Source: Hymenobacter sp. YC55 (lineage in GTDB: Bacteria; Bacteroidota; Bacteroidia; Cytophagales; Hymenobacteraceae). Taken from it: a stretch of 64,000 nucleotides of DNA. The notes under the pieces were generated by a model, which was not told the origin of the DNA, searched no databases, and worked only from the letters and a program-made list of their open reading frames with translations. This document shows, piece after piece, positions 45,372-53,610 of the stretch. A program made the position numbers and the translations under genes. Each line of letters opens with the position of its first letter. The stretch's first letter is position 1. Location of the stretch: assembly GCF_029433095.1 (NCBI RefSeq), contig NZ_JARNTX010000001.1:558001-622000 (forward strand). The letters run 5' to 3'.

Positions 45372-46700
45372 TTACATCCGCTTCACCACCAAAACCCGCT
45401 CGGTTTTCTCGGTTACCTTGAACCGTTCGTCGGGACGGAAGCCGACCACCCAGGCAATTTTGCCGTCGCCCGAAGCCAGCACAAATACGTTGTCTTTCAG
45501 GTTGAGCGGCACTTTCTGGTCAATTAGGAAGTCCGACAACTTCTTTTTGCCTTTCATTCCGATGGGCATAAACCAGTCGCCTTCCTGCCAGGGCCGCACA
45601 ATAAGCGGAAACTTCAGCAAATCAGCGTCGAGGGCGGCTATGGCTTTACCGCGCGGAATGTCGAGGCCAGCCGCTTCGTTCAGCTCTAGGCGTAGGTGCA
45701 AACCGTCGATTTTCAGGGCTTCCTGGCCGGCCTGAATCTGATGCGTGCCAAACTTGGTAAGCGTTTTACGGGTGATAACCAGTTGTTCCCGGTCCTTCAC
45801 CAGCCGGTGCGTCGGCGACTCGAAGCGGCGGCCGGGCTCGGAAGGGAAAGAGGCCACAATGTCTTTCACTACCGGAAAGCTGAACCCAAATGGCCGCAGC
45901 AGCTCGTGCAGAACCAGCGTGGTAGCGGCCGTGCGCTGGAGCATACCTATGTTGAGGTACGTTACTTCCTCTTCGGTGCGCTGCGCCTGCGCGGCCGTGT
46001 CCTGCACGTAGCGGCGCACAATTTCCTCGGCCCCGCCTACCCGTTCGGCCGTGAATTGCAGCGTTTGGTCGAGGTTGGGGTTGATTTCGCGCAGCACGGG
46101 CAGCACCTCCTGGCGCAGGCGGTTGCGCTGGTACACGGGACTGTCGTTGGAAGCATCTTCGCGCCAGATCAGGTGATTTTCCACCAGATACTCGAACAGC
46201 TCGGGTTTGCCAATGCCGAGTAGGGGGCGCACGAGGAAGCCATTCTTGGGCGGAATGCCGTGCAAACCTGCTAAGCCAGTGCCATGCGTGAGGTTGAGCA
46301 GCATGGTTTCCGCGGCGTCGCGCTGGTGGTGGGCGGTGGCAATGTAGGCTAGGCCTTGGGTTTGGCGCAGCCGCTCAAACCACTCGTAGCGCAGAGCGCG
46401 GGCTGCCATTTGCGTGGAAATGCCTTCCTGCTCGGCATAGGCTTTGGTCTGGAAGAACTCGGCGAAGTAGGGAACCTCGTATTTCTTAGCCAGCTTGCGC
46501 ACAAACTGCTCGTCGGCATCCGCTTCTTCGCCCCGCAGCCCAAAATGGCAGTGGGCAATGGCAAACTGCACGCCTAGCCGGTGCAGCACATCAGCAAGCA
46601 CCACCGAATCTTGGCCGCCGCTTACGGCTACTAGCAGCGGATCATTGGTGAGCGAGAAGAGGTGGTGTTCTTCGATGTACTGGCGAACTTGGTCGAGCAT
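45372..46700 (-). CDS. tilS: tRNA(Ile)-lysidine synthase
   Basis: 442-residue enzyme that converts C34 of tRNA-Ile2 to lysidine, so that AUA is read as Ile. The PP-loop is SGGQDS at 27-32, the tRNA region HCHFGLRGEEADADEQFV follows, and two C-terminal domains extend to the end. ATG at 46700 fits. It diverges from a GDPD-like gene with 60 nt between starts. The gene should be essential. It shows no unusual feature. Confidence 0.95.
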   Translation of the reverse strand: MLDQVRQYIEEHHLFSLTNDPLLVAVSGGQDSVVLADVLHRLGVQFAIAHCHFGLRGEEADADEQFVRKLAKKYEVPYFAEFFQTKAYAEQEGISTQMAARALRYEWFERLRQTQGLAYIATAHHQRDAAETMLLNLTHGTGLAGLHGIPPKNGFLVRPLLGIGKPELFEYLVENHLIWREDASNDSPVYQRNRLRQEVLPVLREINPNLDQTLQFTAERVGGAEEIVRRYVQDTAAQAQRTEEEVTYLNIGMLQRTAATTLVLHELLRPFGFSFPVVKDIVASFPSEPGRRFESPTHRLVKDREQLVITRKTLTKFGTHQIQAGQEALKIDGLHLRLELNEAAGLDIPRGKAIAALDADLLKFPLIVRPWQEGDWFMPIGMKGKKKLSDFLIDQKVPLNLKDNVFVLASGDGKIAWVVGFRPDERFKVTEKTERVLVVKRM

Positions 46701-46760
46701 TTAAATAAAGAAGTAAAGCGAAACACAAAAATACGGACGCCGCCTCATCGGGCGTTACGC

Positions 46761-47711
46761 ATGGGAAATCTGATACGGATGAATCGTAGAAACAAAGAGT
46801 TTGGAGGGAGCTTAAGGCCCTTTTCCTTCCGTCACTTACTACACACGTTATTAATTGTGAGTTGGGCGCTGGTGTTGGCGTCCTGCGGCTCGGGCGCTAA
46901 ACCACTGCCCGCTGGCCAACAGCCACTTGTAATTGGGCACGCTGGGTCAGGTTTTCTCACGCCATTCAATCCGTTCAACCCGTTGCCCCCGAGCAGCCTA
47001 GGCGGCATAGAGCAAGCCCTAGCCCGTGGCGCCGATGGCGTAGAAATTGACGTGCAGCTCAGCCAAGACAGCGTATTGATGCTGTATCACGACCAAAAGC
47101 TGGAGTCGATGACCAACGGCACAGGCTGCATCTACGAGCAGCCCGCCGCGGCTGTGCAGAAATTAGCGTACAAAGCCGGTTGGTTCTACGACCTATGGCA
47201 AGACGAGCACCCCATCACGCTGGAACAGCTGCTCGACAAGCTCAGCAAGCGCCCCACCTTGCCCTACCTGCACTTCGACTTGCACGAAACCAACGTCTGC
47301 AACCCCGACCAGCCCTTGGCTCGCGCACCGGCTTTGGCGCGGGCACTAGCAAAGTTGCTAAAGCGTTATTCCTGGCCGCCAGATCGGCTGTTGGTGCTTA
47401 CCATCAACCAATCGTCGTTGGCGGCATTGCGACAAGCGCTGCCCACTACACCGCTCGGGTTGGAAATAACCGAGGATTTCGAGGGGCAGTTGCAAGTAGC
47501 GAAAGCAGAAAAGGTGCAGGCTATTGTAGTGAAGAAGGATATTATCACACCAGAAAATACTGCGCAGGCGCACGCAGCGGGCCTGCAAGTTGTTACGTTC
47601 GGAGGTCGTGCTGAAGGCACTGTGCAACGCCTCATCGATTGCCAACCCGATGCCATTGAAGTCGATAACGTGCCAACTATGCTACGACTGCTAGGTCGCA
47701 AACAACCTTAA
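46761..47711 (+). CDS. Glycerophosphodiester phosphodiesterase-like lipoprotein
   Basis: 316-residue exported protein. The lipobox is LASC after a hydrophobic stretch (LLIVSWALVLASC), so it is probably a lipoprotein; ATG at 46761 or 46779 are both possible. The GDPD-type TIM barrel begins with VIGHAGSGF, where the family normally has HRG, and GADGVEIDVQLSQDSVLMLYHD is the metal site. Such enzymes release glycerol-3-phosphate from lipid head groups. The Arg-to-Ala change in the HRG motif might alter activity. It diverges from tilS. Confidence 0.82.
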   Translation: MGNLIRMNRRNKEFGGSLRPFSFRHLLHTLLIVSWALVLASCGSGAKPLPAGQQPLVIGHAGSGFLTPFNPFNPLPPSSLGGIEQALARGADGVEIDVQLSQDSVLMLYHDQKLESMTNGTGCIYEQPAAAVQKLAYKAGWFYDLWQDEHPITLEQLLDKLSKRPTLPYLHFDLHETNVCNPDQPLARAPALARALAKLLKRYSWPPDRLLVLTINQSSLAALRQALPTTPLGLEITEDFEGQLQVAKAEKVQAIVVKKDIITPENTAQAHAAGLQVVTFGGRAEGTVQRLIDCQPDAIEVDNVPTMLRLLGRKQP

Positions 47712-47843
47712 TCTTGGCTTGCAGCTTGTTGTTCTGCCATGGTGCCAAGCGCTGGCTTCGCGGCCTGCTTGAACAACTGGCGATGCGCCGCTCCTACCAT
47801 AGTATCTAACCAAGCGCGCCCTGCCGCAAGGAGGTAGATTTCA

Positions 47844-47851
47844 TACCTTTG
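47844..47851 (+). promoter_or_regulatory. Candidate -7 element TACCTTTG upstream of the OstA-like gene
   Basis: Matches TAnnTTTG and ends only 7 nt before the ATG at 47859, so a transcript would have a very short leader. No TTG was found near -33. The same octamer is found at a similar place before bamD. Confidence 0.4.
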
Positions 47852-47858
47852 CTTTATA

Positions 47859-49574
47859 ATGCCCTTATCTAGATTTCTTTCTTTGTTTTTATTGGTTTGG
47901 CTTCCGTTGCTGGCTACGGCGCAGCGCAAGCCAGCCGCCCAATCTACACCCGCTAGAGGCCAACGTATTGAGTTGCTACCCGGCACCCAGCAGTTGGTAG
48001 GTGGTAAGTTCAACGGTATTGAAATCCGCAAACTCATTGGCAACGTGAGCTTCCGGCAGGGTACCACGCTGCTTTACTGCGACTCGGCTTATCAATACAC
48101 CGATAAAAACGCGCTGGAAGCGTTCAGCAACGTGCGCATCATCCAGAACGACACCATTACCATCACTGGCGACCGGGCTACTTACGATGGGGATACCCGC
48201 AAAGCCCGCATGATTGGTAACGTGACCATGCGCGACCCCCGCATGACCCTCACCACCAGTTTGCTCGACTACGACCTCACTACCAACTTAGCGTACTACA
48301 GCACCGGCGGCCACATCGTCGACCCCGAAAACACGCTCGACAGCCAATACGGCTACTACAACACCACCAGCAAGATCTTCAGCTTTAAGCGCGACGTGAA
48401 GGTGCTCACCAAAGACAACACCATCGACACCGATACGCTGCAGTACAATACCGTAACGAAAGTGGCGTACTTCTTCGGCCCCACGCGGCTGACTGATAAG
48501 CAAAATCAGACCTTGTATGCGGAAAACGGAGTGCACAACACCATTACCGGTGTATCCACGTTTCAGCGAAACGCTAAAGTTGAAACGCCTAATTACCTGC
48601 TCACCGGCGACAAGCTCGTCTACGACCAAGCGCAAAAGTACGGGGTAGCAACCGGCCACGTCTCGATGACCTCGAAGAAGGACAACGTGGTGATACGCGG
48701 CGACGTGGGGCGGTATTGGCGACTGCAAGGCCGAGTGAAAGTGTACGGCTCGCCGGTGATGCGCAACATATCGGGCAAAGACACCCTGTACTTGGCGGCC
48801 GATACCTTGATTAGCCAGGAAGGCAAGGCGCCCCTCAACAATGCCGGGGTGATATACGCCTTTCCGAAAACTAAAATCTTCCGCACCGACTTACAAGGCC
48901 GCTGTGACTCGCTGACTTATAACCGGCTCGATTCCATCATCTACCTCAACAAAAACCCCATCCTCTGGAACAACAAAAACCAGCTTACCTCCGACAGCAT
49001 GGAAATTCGGCAGCGGAAAGGCAAAGTTGACCAGATGCGGCTCTATGCCCGGGCCTTTATTATCGGGCAGGATACCCTGTTGAACTTTAATCAAGTGAAG
49101 GGACGCCGGATGATAGCCTACTTTCAAGGCAACTCCATAAAAAAAGTCGACGTGCTTGGCAACGCGGAGAGCATCTACTATGCTCTTGAGGGTGACACGG
49201 CCGTGAGCGGCATGAACAAAGCCTTGTCGGCCACGATGGTGCTGCGCTTTGCTGAAAGCAAGCTGCAGACCATCAGCTTTCTGACCAATCCCGATGCCAG
49301 CTTTATTCCGCCCCATGAGTTGAAGCCCGAAGACGAGAAACTCAAAGATTTCAGTTGGCGCCCCACGGAACGACCCACGCGCCGCGCGGTGTTAGGCAAG
49401 CACTTTGCCTTGCCCGTGAAAGCCAAGCCTAAGGCCAAACCAAAGGGTAAGTTGAAAACGAAGTCAGCACCGAAAACCAGCCCCAAACCCGTAGCTAAGC
49501 CCGTTTCCAAGCCAGCGGCGGCTCGCGTTACCGCCCCACCCGGTGCCACGCCAGCGCTGCCCGTTAAGAAATAG
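47859..49574 (+). CDS. OstA/LptA-like outer-membrane biogenesis protein
   Basis: 571-residue secreted protein. A signal peptide is at residues 1-22 (ending ATAQR). The body is many short beta strands of the LptA/OstA organic-solvent-tolerance type, with repeats such as ALEAFSNVRIIQNDTITITG and DTLQYNTVTKVAYFFGPT, which form a periplasmic groove for lipopolysaccharide transport. The C-terminal 70 residues are Lys/Pro/Ala-rich (KAKPKAKPKGKLKTK), an atypical low-complexity tail. It precedes bamD, another outer-membrane assembly gene. Lpt role is inferred from the fold. Confidence 0.85.
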   Translation: MPLSRFLSLFLLVWLPLLATAQRKPAAQSTPARGQRIELLPGTQQLVGGKFNGIEIRKLIGNVSFRQGTTLLYCDSAYQYTDKNALEAFSNVRIIQNDTITITGDRATYDGDTRKARMIGNVTMRDPRMTLTTSLLDYDLTTNLAYYSTGGHIVDPENTLDSQYGYYNTTSKIFSFKRDVKVLTKDNTIDTDTLQYNTVTKVAYFFGPTRLTDKQNQTLYAENGVHNTITGVSTFQRNAKVETPNYLLTGDKLVYDQAQKYGVATGHVSMTSKKDNVVIRGDVGRYWRLQGRVKVYGSPVMRNISGKDTLYLAADTLISQEGKAPLNNAGVIYAFPKTKIFRTDLQGRCDSLTYNRLDSIIYLNKNPILWNNKNQLTSDSMEIRQRKGKVDQMRLYARAFIIGQDTLLNFNQVKGRRMIAYFQGNSIKKVDVLGNAESIYYALEGDTAVSGMNKALSATMVLRFAESKLQTISFLTNPDASFIPPHELKPEDEKLKDFSWRPTERPTRRAVLGKHFALPVKAKPKAKPKGKLKTKSAPKTSPKPVAKPVSKPAAARVTAPPGATPALPVKK

Positions 49575-49664
49575 CAGGGCCTCTGCGTCGGTTGTGGCAA
49601 CCAGCGGCAACCAAGCCGCCAACAATCAACGATTTACCAGTTCAGTGATTCAGGCAGAATCCGT

Positions 49665-49672
49665 TACCTTTG
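49665..49672 (+). promoter_or_regulatory. Candidate -7 element TACCTTTG upstream of bamD
   Basis: Matches TAnnTTTG and ends 8 nt before the bamD ATG at 49681, again implying a very short or no leader. No -33 TTG at the expected distance. Confidence 0.4.
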
Positions 49673-49680
49673 TGCCCCTT

Positions 49681-50508
49681 ATGCATTCATTCCGCCCAAC
49701 TCTTTTTGTTCTCTTGTTGAGTACGTTGCTATTAGGCTCCTGTACTGGCTACCAAAAGCTGCTCAAGAGCGGCGACGTGAACAAGAAGTACGAAGCTGCC
49801 ATCAAGTACTACGACAAAGGCGACTTTTTCAAAGCTGGTACACTGCTCGAAGATTTGGTGCCGCTCTTGAAAGGCCGTCCGGAAGCGGAAAAGGCGCAGT
49901 TCTACTTTGCCAATACCAACTTTCGCCAGCGCAACTACACGCTCAGCGCCTACTACTTCAAGACGTTTGCGGACACCTACCCGAACTCGACTTACGCCGA
50001 AGAAGCCTCGTTTCTGCAAGCCAAGTCTCTGTTCCGCGACTCGCCTGAGTACGAACTAGACCAAACTAACACGTACTCGGCGCTGGAAACGATACAGGAG
50101 TTTCTGAACCGCTACCCAAGCAGCACGTTCCGTCCCGAGGCCGAGAATATGTCGCAGGAGCTACAGAAGAAGCTTGAAAACAAAGCCTACCAAGGTGCCA
50201 AGCTCTACTACGACCTGCGTTACTACCAGTCAGCAGTAGTGGCGCTAACCAATTTTCAGCAGCAGTTTCCGGCTTCGGCCTTCAACGAAGAAGCCGAGTA
50301 CTTGAAGATTAGTGCGCAGTACGATTTGGCCCGGGAAAGCGTAACGGAAAAGCAGCGCGAACGGTACCTCGAAGTAATAGCTTTCTACCAGCACTTCGTA
50401 GACACGTATCCGCAGAGCCGCAACATAAAGGCAGCCGAGCGGATGTACACGGATGCAACCGCACAAGCTGCCAAGCTCAAGCCCAAAGACGCTGCCGCAG
50501 CTAACTAA
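49681..50508 (+). CDS. bamD: Outer-membrane protein assembly factor BamD (lipoprotein)
   Basis: 275-residue TPR lipoprotein of the BAM complex. ATG at 49681 gives a signal of about 19 residues with the lipobox LLGSC. TPR-type repeats follow, for example YDKGDFFKAGTLLEDLVPLL and AYYFKTFADTYPNSTYAEEA. An open frame upstream to 49543 is non-protein-like overlap with the OstA-like gene. Neighbours are the OstA-like gene upstream and rpoZ downstream. Length matches BamD. It helps insert outer-membrane barrels. Confidence 0.9.
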   Translation: MHSFRPTLFVLLLSTLLLGSCTGYQKLLKSGDVNKKYEAAIKYYDKGDFFKAGTLLEDLVPLLKGRPEAEKAQFYFANTNFRQRNYTLSAYYFKTFADTYPNSTYAEEASFLQAKSLFRDSPEYELDQTNTYSALETIQEFLNRYPSSTFRPEAENMSQELQKKLENKAYQGAKLYYDLRYYQSAVVALTNFQQQFPASAFNEEAEYLKISAQYDLARESVTEKQRERYLEVIAFYQHFVDTYPQSRNIKAAERMYTDATAQAAKLKPKDAAAAN

Positions 50509-50623
50509 TTTGAAATTGTTGGTTGCTGATTATTGATTGACAAGTGATGCCTAATGGCTTAGCAGAACAAGCAATAACCAGCAATCCACGGTTTAACGAT
50601 TTAACAATTAAAACCATCAACTC

Positions 50624-50968
50624 ATGAAGACCCCTAGCAACGTTTCTGCCTCTATTGTAACGCGCAACATGTCGGAATTCGCTGCCGAAACGGGCAACGT
50701 ATACGAGTCAATTGCAGTTATTTCGAAGCGTGCCAACCAATTGGCTGTTAAGCTGAAAGAAGAACTAAACGGCAAATTGGCCGAGTTTGCTACCACTGTC
50801 GACAACTTGGAAGAGGTGTTCGAGAACCGGGAGCAGATTGAAATTTCCAAGCACTACGAGCGTCTGCCCAAGCCTACCAACCTCGCCATCGAGGAATTCC
50901 TGGAAGGCAAAGTATACTACCGCACTCCTTCGGAAGAAGAAAATACTGGTGTTGCCAAAGCCGAGTAA
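50624..50968 (+). CDS. rpoZ: RNA polymerase omega subunit (Bacteroidota type)
   Basis: 114 residues with the Bacteroidota omega pattern: SIVTRNMSEFAAETGNVYES and VISKRANQLAVKLKEELN near the N-terminus, helping beta' fold. A C-terminal helical and acidic tail ends with ENTGVAKAE. It sits between bamD and coaC, as is usual in this phylum. A palindromic repeat begins 23 nt after the stop and may be its transcript terminator. Confidence 0.88.
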   Translation: MKTPSNVSASIVTRNMSEFAAETGNVYESIAVISKRANQLAVKLKEELNGKLAEFATTVDNLEEVFENREQIEISKHYERLPKPTNLAIEEFLEGKVYYRTPSEEENTGVAKAE

Positions 50969-50991
50969 TCGGTCTTAGACTAATCAAAAAA

Positions 50992-51091
50992 GAACGTCTT
51001 GCTGAGCTTGTCGAAGCATCTCGCGTGCTGATGTTGGGATAAAATCCCGTGTCAGCACGCGAAGTGTTTCAAGAGGCTGGCAGGGCGTTCT
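50992..51091. repeat. Palindromic intergenic repeat, copy 3 (GCTGAGCTTGTCGAAGC type, imperfect)
   Basis: Imperfect arms about 50992-51031 and 51052-51091; the inner ends GCGTGCTGA / TCAGCACGC pair well, the outer parts diverge. GAAGCATCTCGC at about 51013-51024 is shared with copy 2. Confidence 0.72.
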
Positions 51092-51122
51092 TTCCTTTTG
51101 TACCACTTCATTTAGTGCCATC

Positions 51123-51689
51123 ATGTCTTCATCGTTGGAAGGGCGCAAGATTTTGCTTGGAGTTTGCGGCAGCATTGCAGCTTACAAAGCCGCTCCTTTG
51201 GTGCGTCTGCTCACCAAAGCCGGTGCCGAGGTACAAGTTATTTTAACTGCTTCGGCAGCGGCTTTCGTGACGCCGCTCACCTTAGGTACGCTCTCAAAAC
51301 GGCCTGTGCTCCAAAGTTTTCTGAAAGACGAACAAGCCGGTGAGTGGCACAACCATGTGCACTTAGGATTGTGGGCCGATGTGCTACTGGTGGCGCCCGC
51401 CTCGGCCAATACCGTGGCGCATTTTGCGCATGGCCTCTGCGATTCGCTTCTGGATGCCGTGTACCTCTCGGCCCGCTGCCCCGTGGTGCTGGCTCCCGCC
51501 ATGGACCTCGATATGTATGCCCATCCCGCCACCACGGCTAACCTGGCGCGGCTACGTTCCTACGGCAATACCATCCTCGATTCGCCTACTGGTGAACTAG
51601 CTAGTGGCCTATCCGGTCCGGGCCGCATGTTAGAGCCCGAGGATATTGTAGCAGCACTAAGTGAGATAAGAATGAAGGATAGAGCCTAA
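51123..51689 (+). CDS. coaC: Phosphopantothenoylcysteine decarboxylase (CoaC part of a split coaBC)
   Basis: 188-residue flavoprotein of coenzyme A synthesis that decarboxylates 4'-phosphopantothenoylcysteine. LLGVCGSIAAYKAAPLVRLL is the FMN-binding start, the active-site His is in NHVHLGLWADVLLVAPASAN, and APAMDLDMY is the substrate motif. Normally fused to CoaB in one protein; here a TAA at 51687-51689 ends it, and CoaB starts 104 nt later in another frame. Both domains are whole, so function may be retained. Confidence 0.9.
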   Translation: MSSSLEGRKILLGVCGSIAAYKAAPLVRLLTKAGAEVQVILTASAAAFVTPLTLGTLSKRPVLQSFLKDEQAGEWHNHVHLGLWADVLLVAPASANTVAHFAHGLCDSLLDAVYLSARCPVVLAPAMDLDMYAHPATTANLARLRSYGNTILDSPTGELASGLSGPGRMLEPEDIVAALSEIRMKDRA

Positions 51690-51793
51690 GGAATTTGCGG
51701 CCTGATTCGGCAAATGCGCGTAGCGGCGCTAGGTTTGTAGGCCGCACCACGCGCTACTTCTTCACTGACACTACTATCGATTCTTTTTAAAAT

Positions 51794-52444
51794 ATGCGCG
51801 TCCTCGTCACGGCTGGCCCCACCTACGAACCTCTCGACCCGGTGCGCTTCATCGGCAACCATAGTACTGGCAAAATGGGGTACGCCTTGGCCGAAGCATT
51901 TGCTGACGCAGGGGCCGAGATAACACTGGTTAGCGGACCTACCAACCTGCCCGATCCACTGAATCCGCGTATTCAAACCCAACGGGTAGAAACTGCCGAC
52001 CAGATGTATGCGGCAGCGGCGGCAGTGGCTCCGACTGCAGACGTGTGGGTGTTTGCGGCGGCAGTAGCTGACTACAAGCCCGCGCACATAGCCGAAAACA
52101 AGATCAAGAAGGAAGGCGATACGCTCACGCTGGAACTGGTCAAGAACGTGGATATTGCCGCCACGCTAGGGAAAACCAAGCGGCCCGAACAATTTTCGGT
52201 GGGTTTTGCGTTGGAAACCAATAACGAGGAAGCCAACGCCCGTGAGAAGCTGCACCGCAAAAACTTCAACCTGGTAGTGCTTAATTCTTTGCGTGATGCC
52301 GGCGCGGGTTTTCGCGTTGATACCAACAAAGTAACCTTGCTGGATGCCCAGGGCGAAATGCTTATCTTTGAAGTAAAGCTGAAAGCCGCCGTGGCTCACG
52401 ATATTGTTCAAGCTGTTCTTGCCCGCCTGCCCCGTGAAGCGTAA
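51794..52444 (+). CDS. coaB: Phosphopantothenate-cysteine ligase (CoaB part of a split coaBC)
   Basis: 216-residue ligase that joins phosphopantothenate to cysteine (CTP-dependent in bacteria). It begins MRVLVTAGPTYEPLDPVRFI, the canonical start of the CoaB domain, with NHSTGKMGYALAEAF for nucleotide binding, AAVADYKP for substrate, KIKKEGDTLTLEL and GFALETNNEEANAREKL later. All landmarks of the domain are present. It is not fused to CoaC upstream; 104 nt separate them. Its 3' end overlaps the GTG start of the DUF4835 gene by 11 nt. Confidence 0.9.
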   Translation: MRVLVTAGPTYEPLDPVRFIGNHSTGKMGYALAEAFADAGAEITLVSGPTNLPDPLNPRIQTQRVETADQMYAAAAAVAPTADVWVFAAAVADYKPAHIAENKIKKEGDTLTLELVKNVDIAATLGKTKRPEQFSVGFALETNNEEANAREKLHRKNFNLVVLNSLRDAGAGFRVDTNKVTLLDAQGEMLIFEVKLKAAVAHDIVQAVLARLPREA

Positions 52445-53366
52445 TTCTCTACTGTCGTCTGTTATAATTGTTCTGGTTTGCTTGCTCTCAACGCGTGCTA
52501 GTCACGCCCAAGAGATACTGGCGGAAGTGCGCGTTACTACCGAAAACGTAACCATTGCCGACCAGCAATTGGTGCAGCAACTGCAGAAGGACATTCAAGG
52601 CTTCATAAATACCAGGTCCTTCACCAGCCAGACCTACCGTCCGGAAGAGCGAATCCGGATGCGGATGTTCGTTGGTATCACGGCTATTCCTCAGAACGGA
52701 CAATACGTAGCCACTACCCGCATCGTCACGACGCGGCCTGTGTATGGCACCGGCTACGAAACCAACCTGCTGAGCTTCACTGACCGCAACTTCAAGTTCA
52801 ACTACTCGCCGCAAAACCCGATAGACTACTCGGAAAACACGTTTGTCGGCAATCTATCCTCGTTATTATCTTTTTACGCTTACATCGCCATCGGGCTCGA
52901 CCAAGACAGCTTCTCCCGGCTTGGTGGTTCGCCCTACTACGACCGAGCCCGCAACGTGCTGCAAAATGCTGCCTCCCAAACCACAACCAATGAGGTAGAT
53001 GAGGCGTGGAAAGACGGCCAGACGCGCAACCGCTACTGGTTGCTCAACAACCTGCAGGACCCTCAGCTGGTAGCTATTCGCACGGGCAGCTATGCCTACT
53101 ACCGCCAAGGTCTCGACGTTTTCATCGAGAAGCCCGACGACGCTCGCACGAGTATTTTCACTGCTTTACAGGGAGTACAACAAGCCGCAACGCGCCGCCC
53201 TGGTACCTTACTAGCCCGCGCTTTCTTCGATACCAAGGCCGACGAAATAGCTAATATTTTCCGTAGCGGCACGGATGTACAGCAAAAGCAAAACCTGGCA
53301 AATCTGCTTTCCGAGGTAGATCCTACCAATTCTGCTAAGTATCAGGCCATGCTCAAGCAGCCCTGA
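52434..53366 (+). CDS. DUF4835 family protein (sometimes annotated as T9SS-associated PorD)
   Basis: 310-residue exported protein. GTG at 52434 (MKRNSLLSSVIIV) gives an ideal signal peptide of about 24 residues, overlapping the coaB 3' end by 11 nt. The body is rich in Gln and Asn, with repeats of polar beta strands (RIRMRMFVGITAIPQNGQY) and an ARNVLQNAASQ helix. It is a conserved Bacteroidota protein beside coaBC/recN. A T9SS role is by recall of the family name only. No catalytic residue is recognised. Confidence 0.78.
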   Translation: MKRNSLLSSVIIVLVCLLSTRASHAQEILAEVRVTTENVTIADQQLVQQLQKDIQGFINTRSFTSQTYRPEERIRMRMFVGITAIPQNGQYVATTRIVTTRPVYGTGYETNLLSFTDRNFKFNYSPQNPIDYSENTFVGNLSSLLSFYAYIAIGLDQDSFSRLGGSPYYDRARNVLQNAASQTTTNEVDEAWKDGQTRNRYWLLNNLQDPQLVAIRTGSYAYYRQGLDVFIEKPDDARTSIFTALQGVQQAATRRPGTLLARAFFDTKADEIANIFRSGTDVQQKQNLANLLSEVDPTNSAKYQAMLKQP

Positions 53367-53495
53367 TGGCCCTTTAACCCCGCTATCATTCCCAAGGTAA
53401 GGGCAAGCTGAACTGCTTGTTTATTGGGTTTGGCTGTATTTTCCCTGTTGCGTAAGGACAGTCAAGAAATTCATAAAAACTTGATGCGAATATAG

Positions 53496-53527
53496 TTGGC
53501 AATAACCTAAAGTAATTAGTAGGTTTG
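53496..53527 (+). promoter_or_regulatory. Candidate promoter of recN (TTG, 21-nt spacer, TAGGTTTG)
   Basis: TTG at 53496-53498 and TAGGTTTG at 53520-53527 fit the Bacteroidota promoter pattern with a 21-nt spacer, close to the usual 19. It is 83 nt before the ATG at 53611 and is the best such match in the window. Confidence 0.5.
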
Positions 53528-53610
53528 TAAAACCCGTCTTGTCTGACATTGTCAGCGCGGCGGGTTTCTTGTTTGTTAGCTACGGCCGGTGCCGGCCTTC
53601 ACTTGATATT

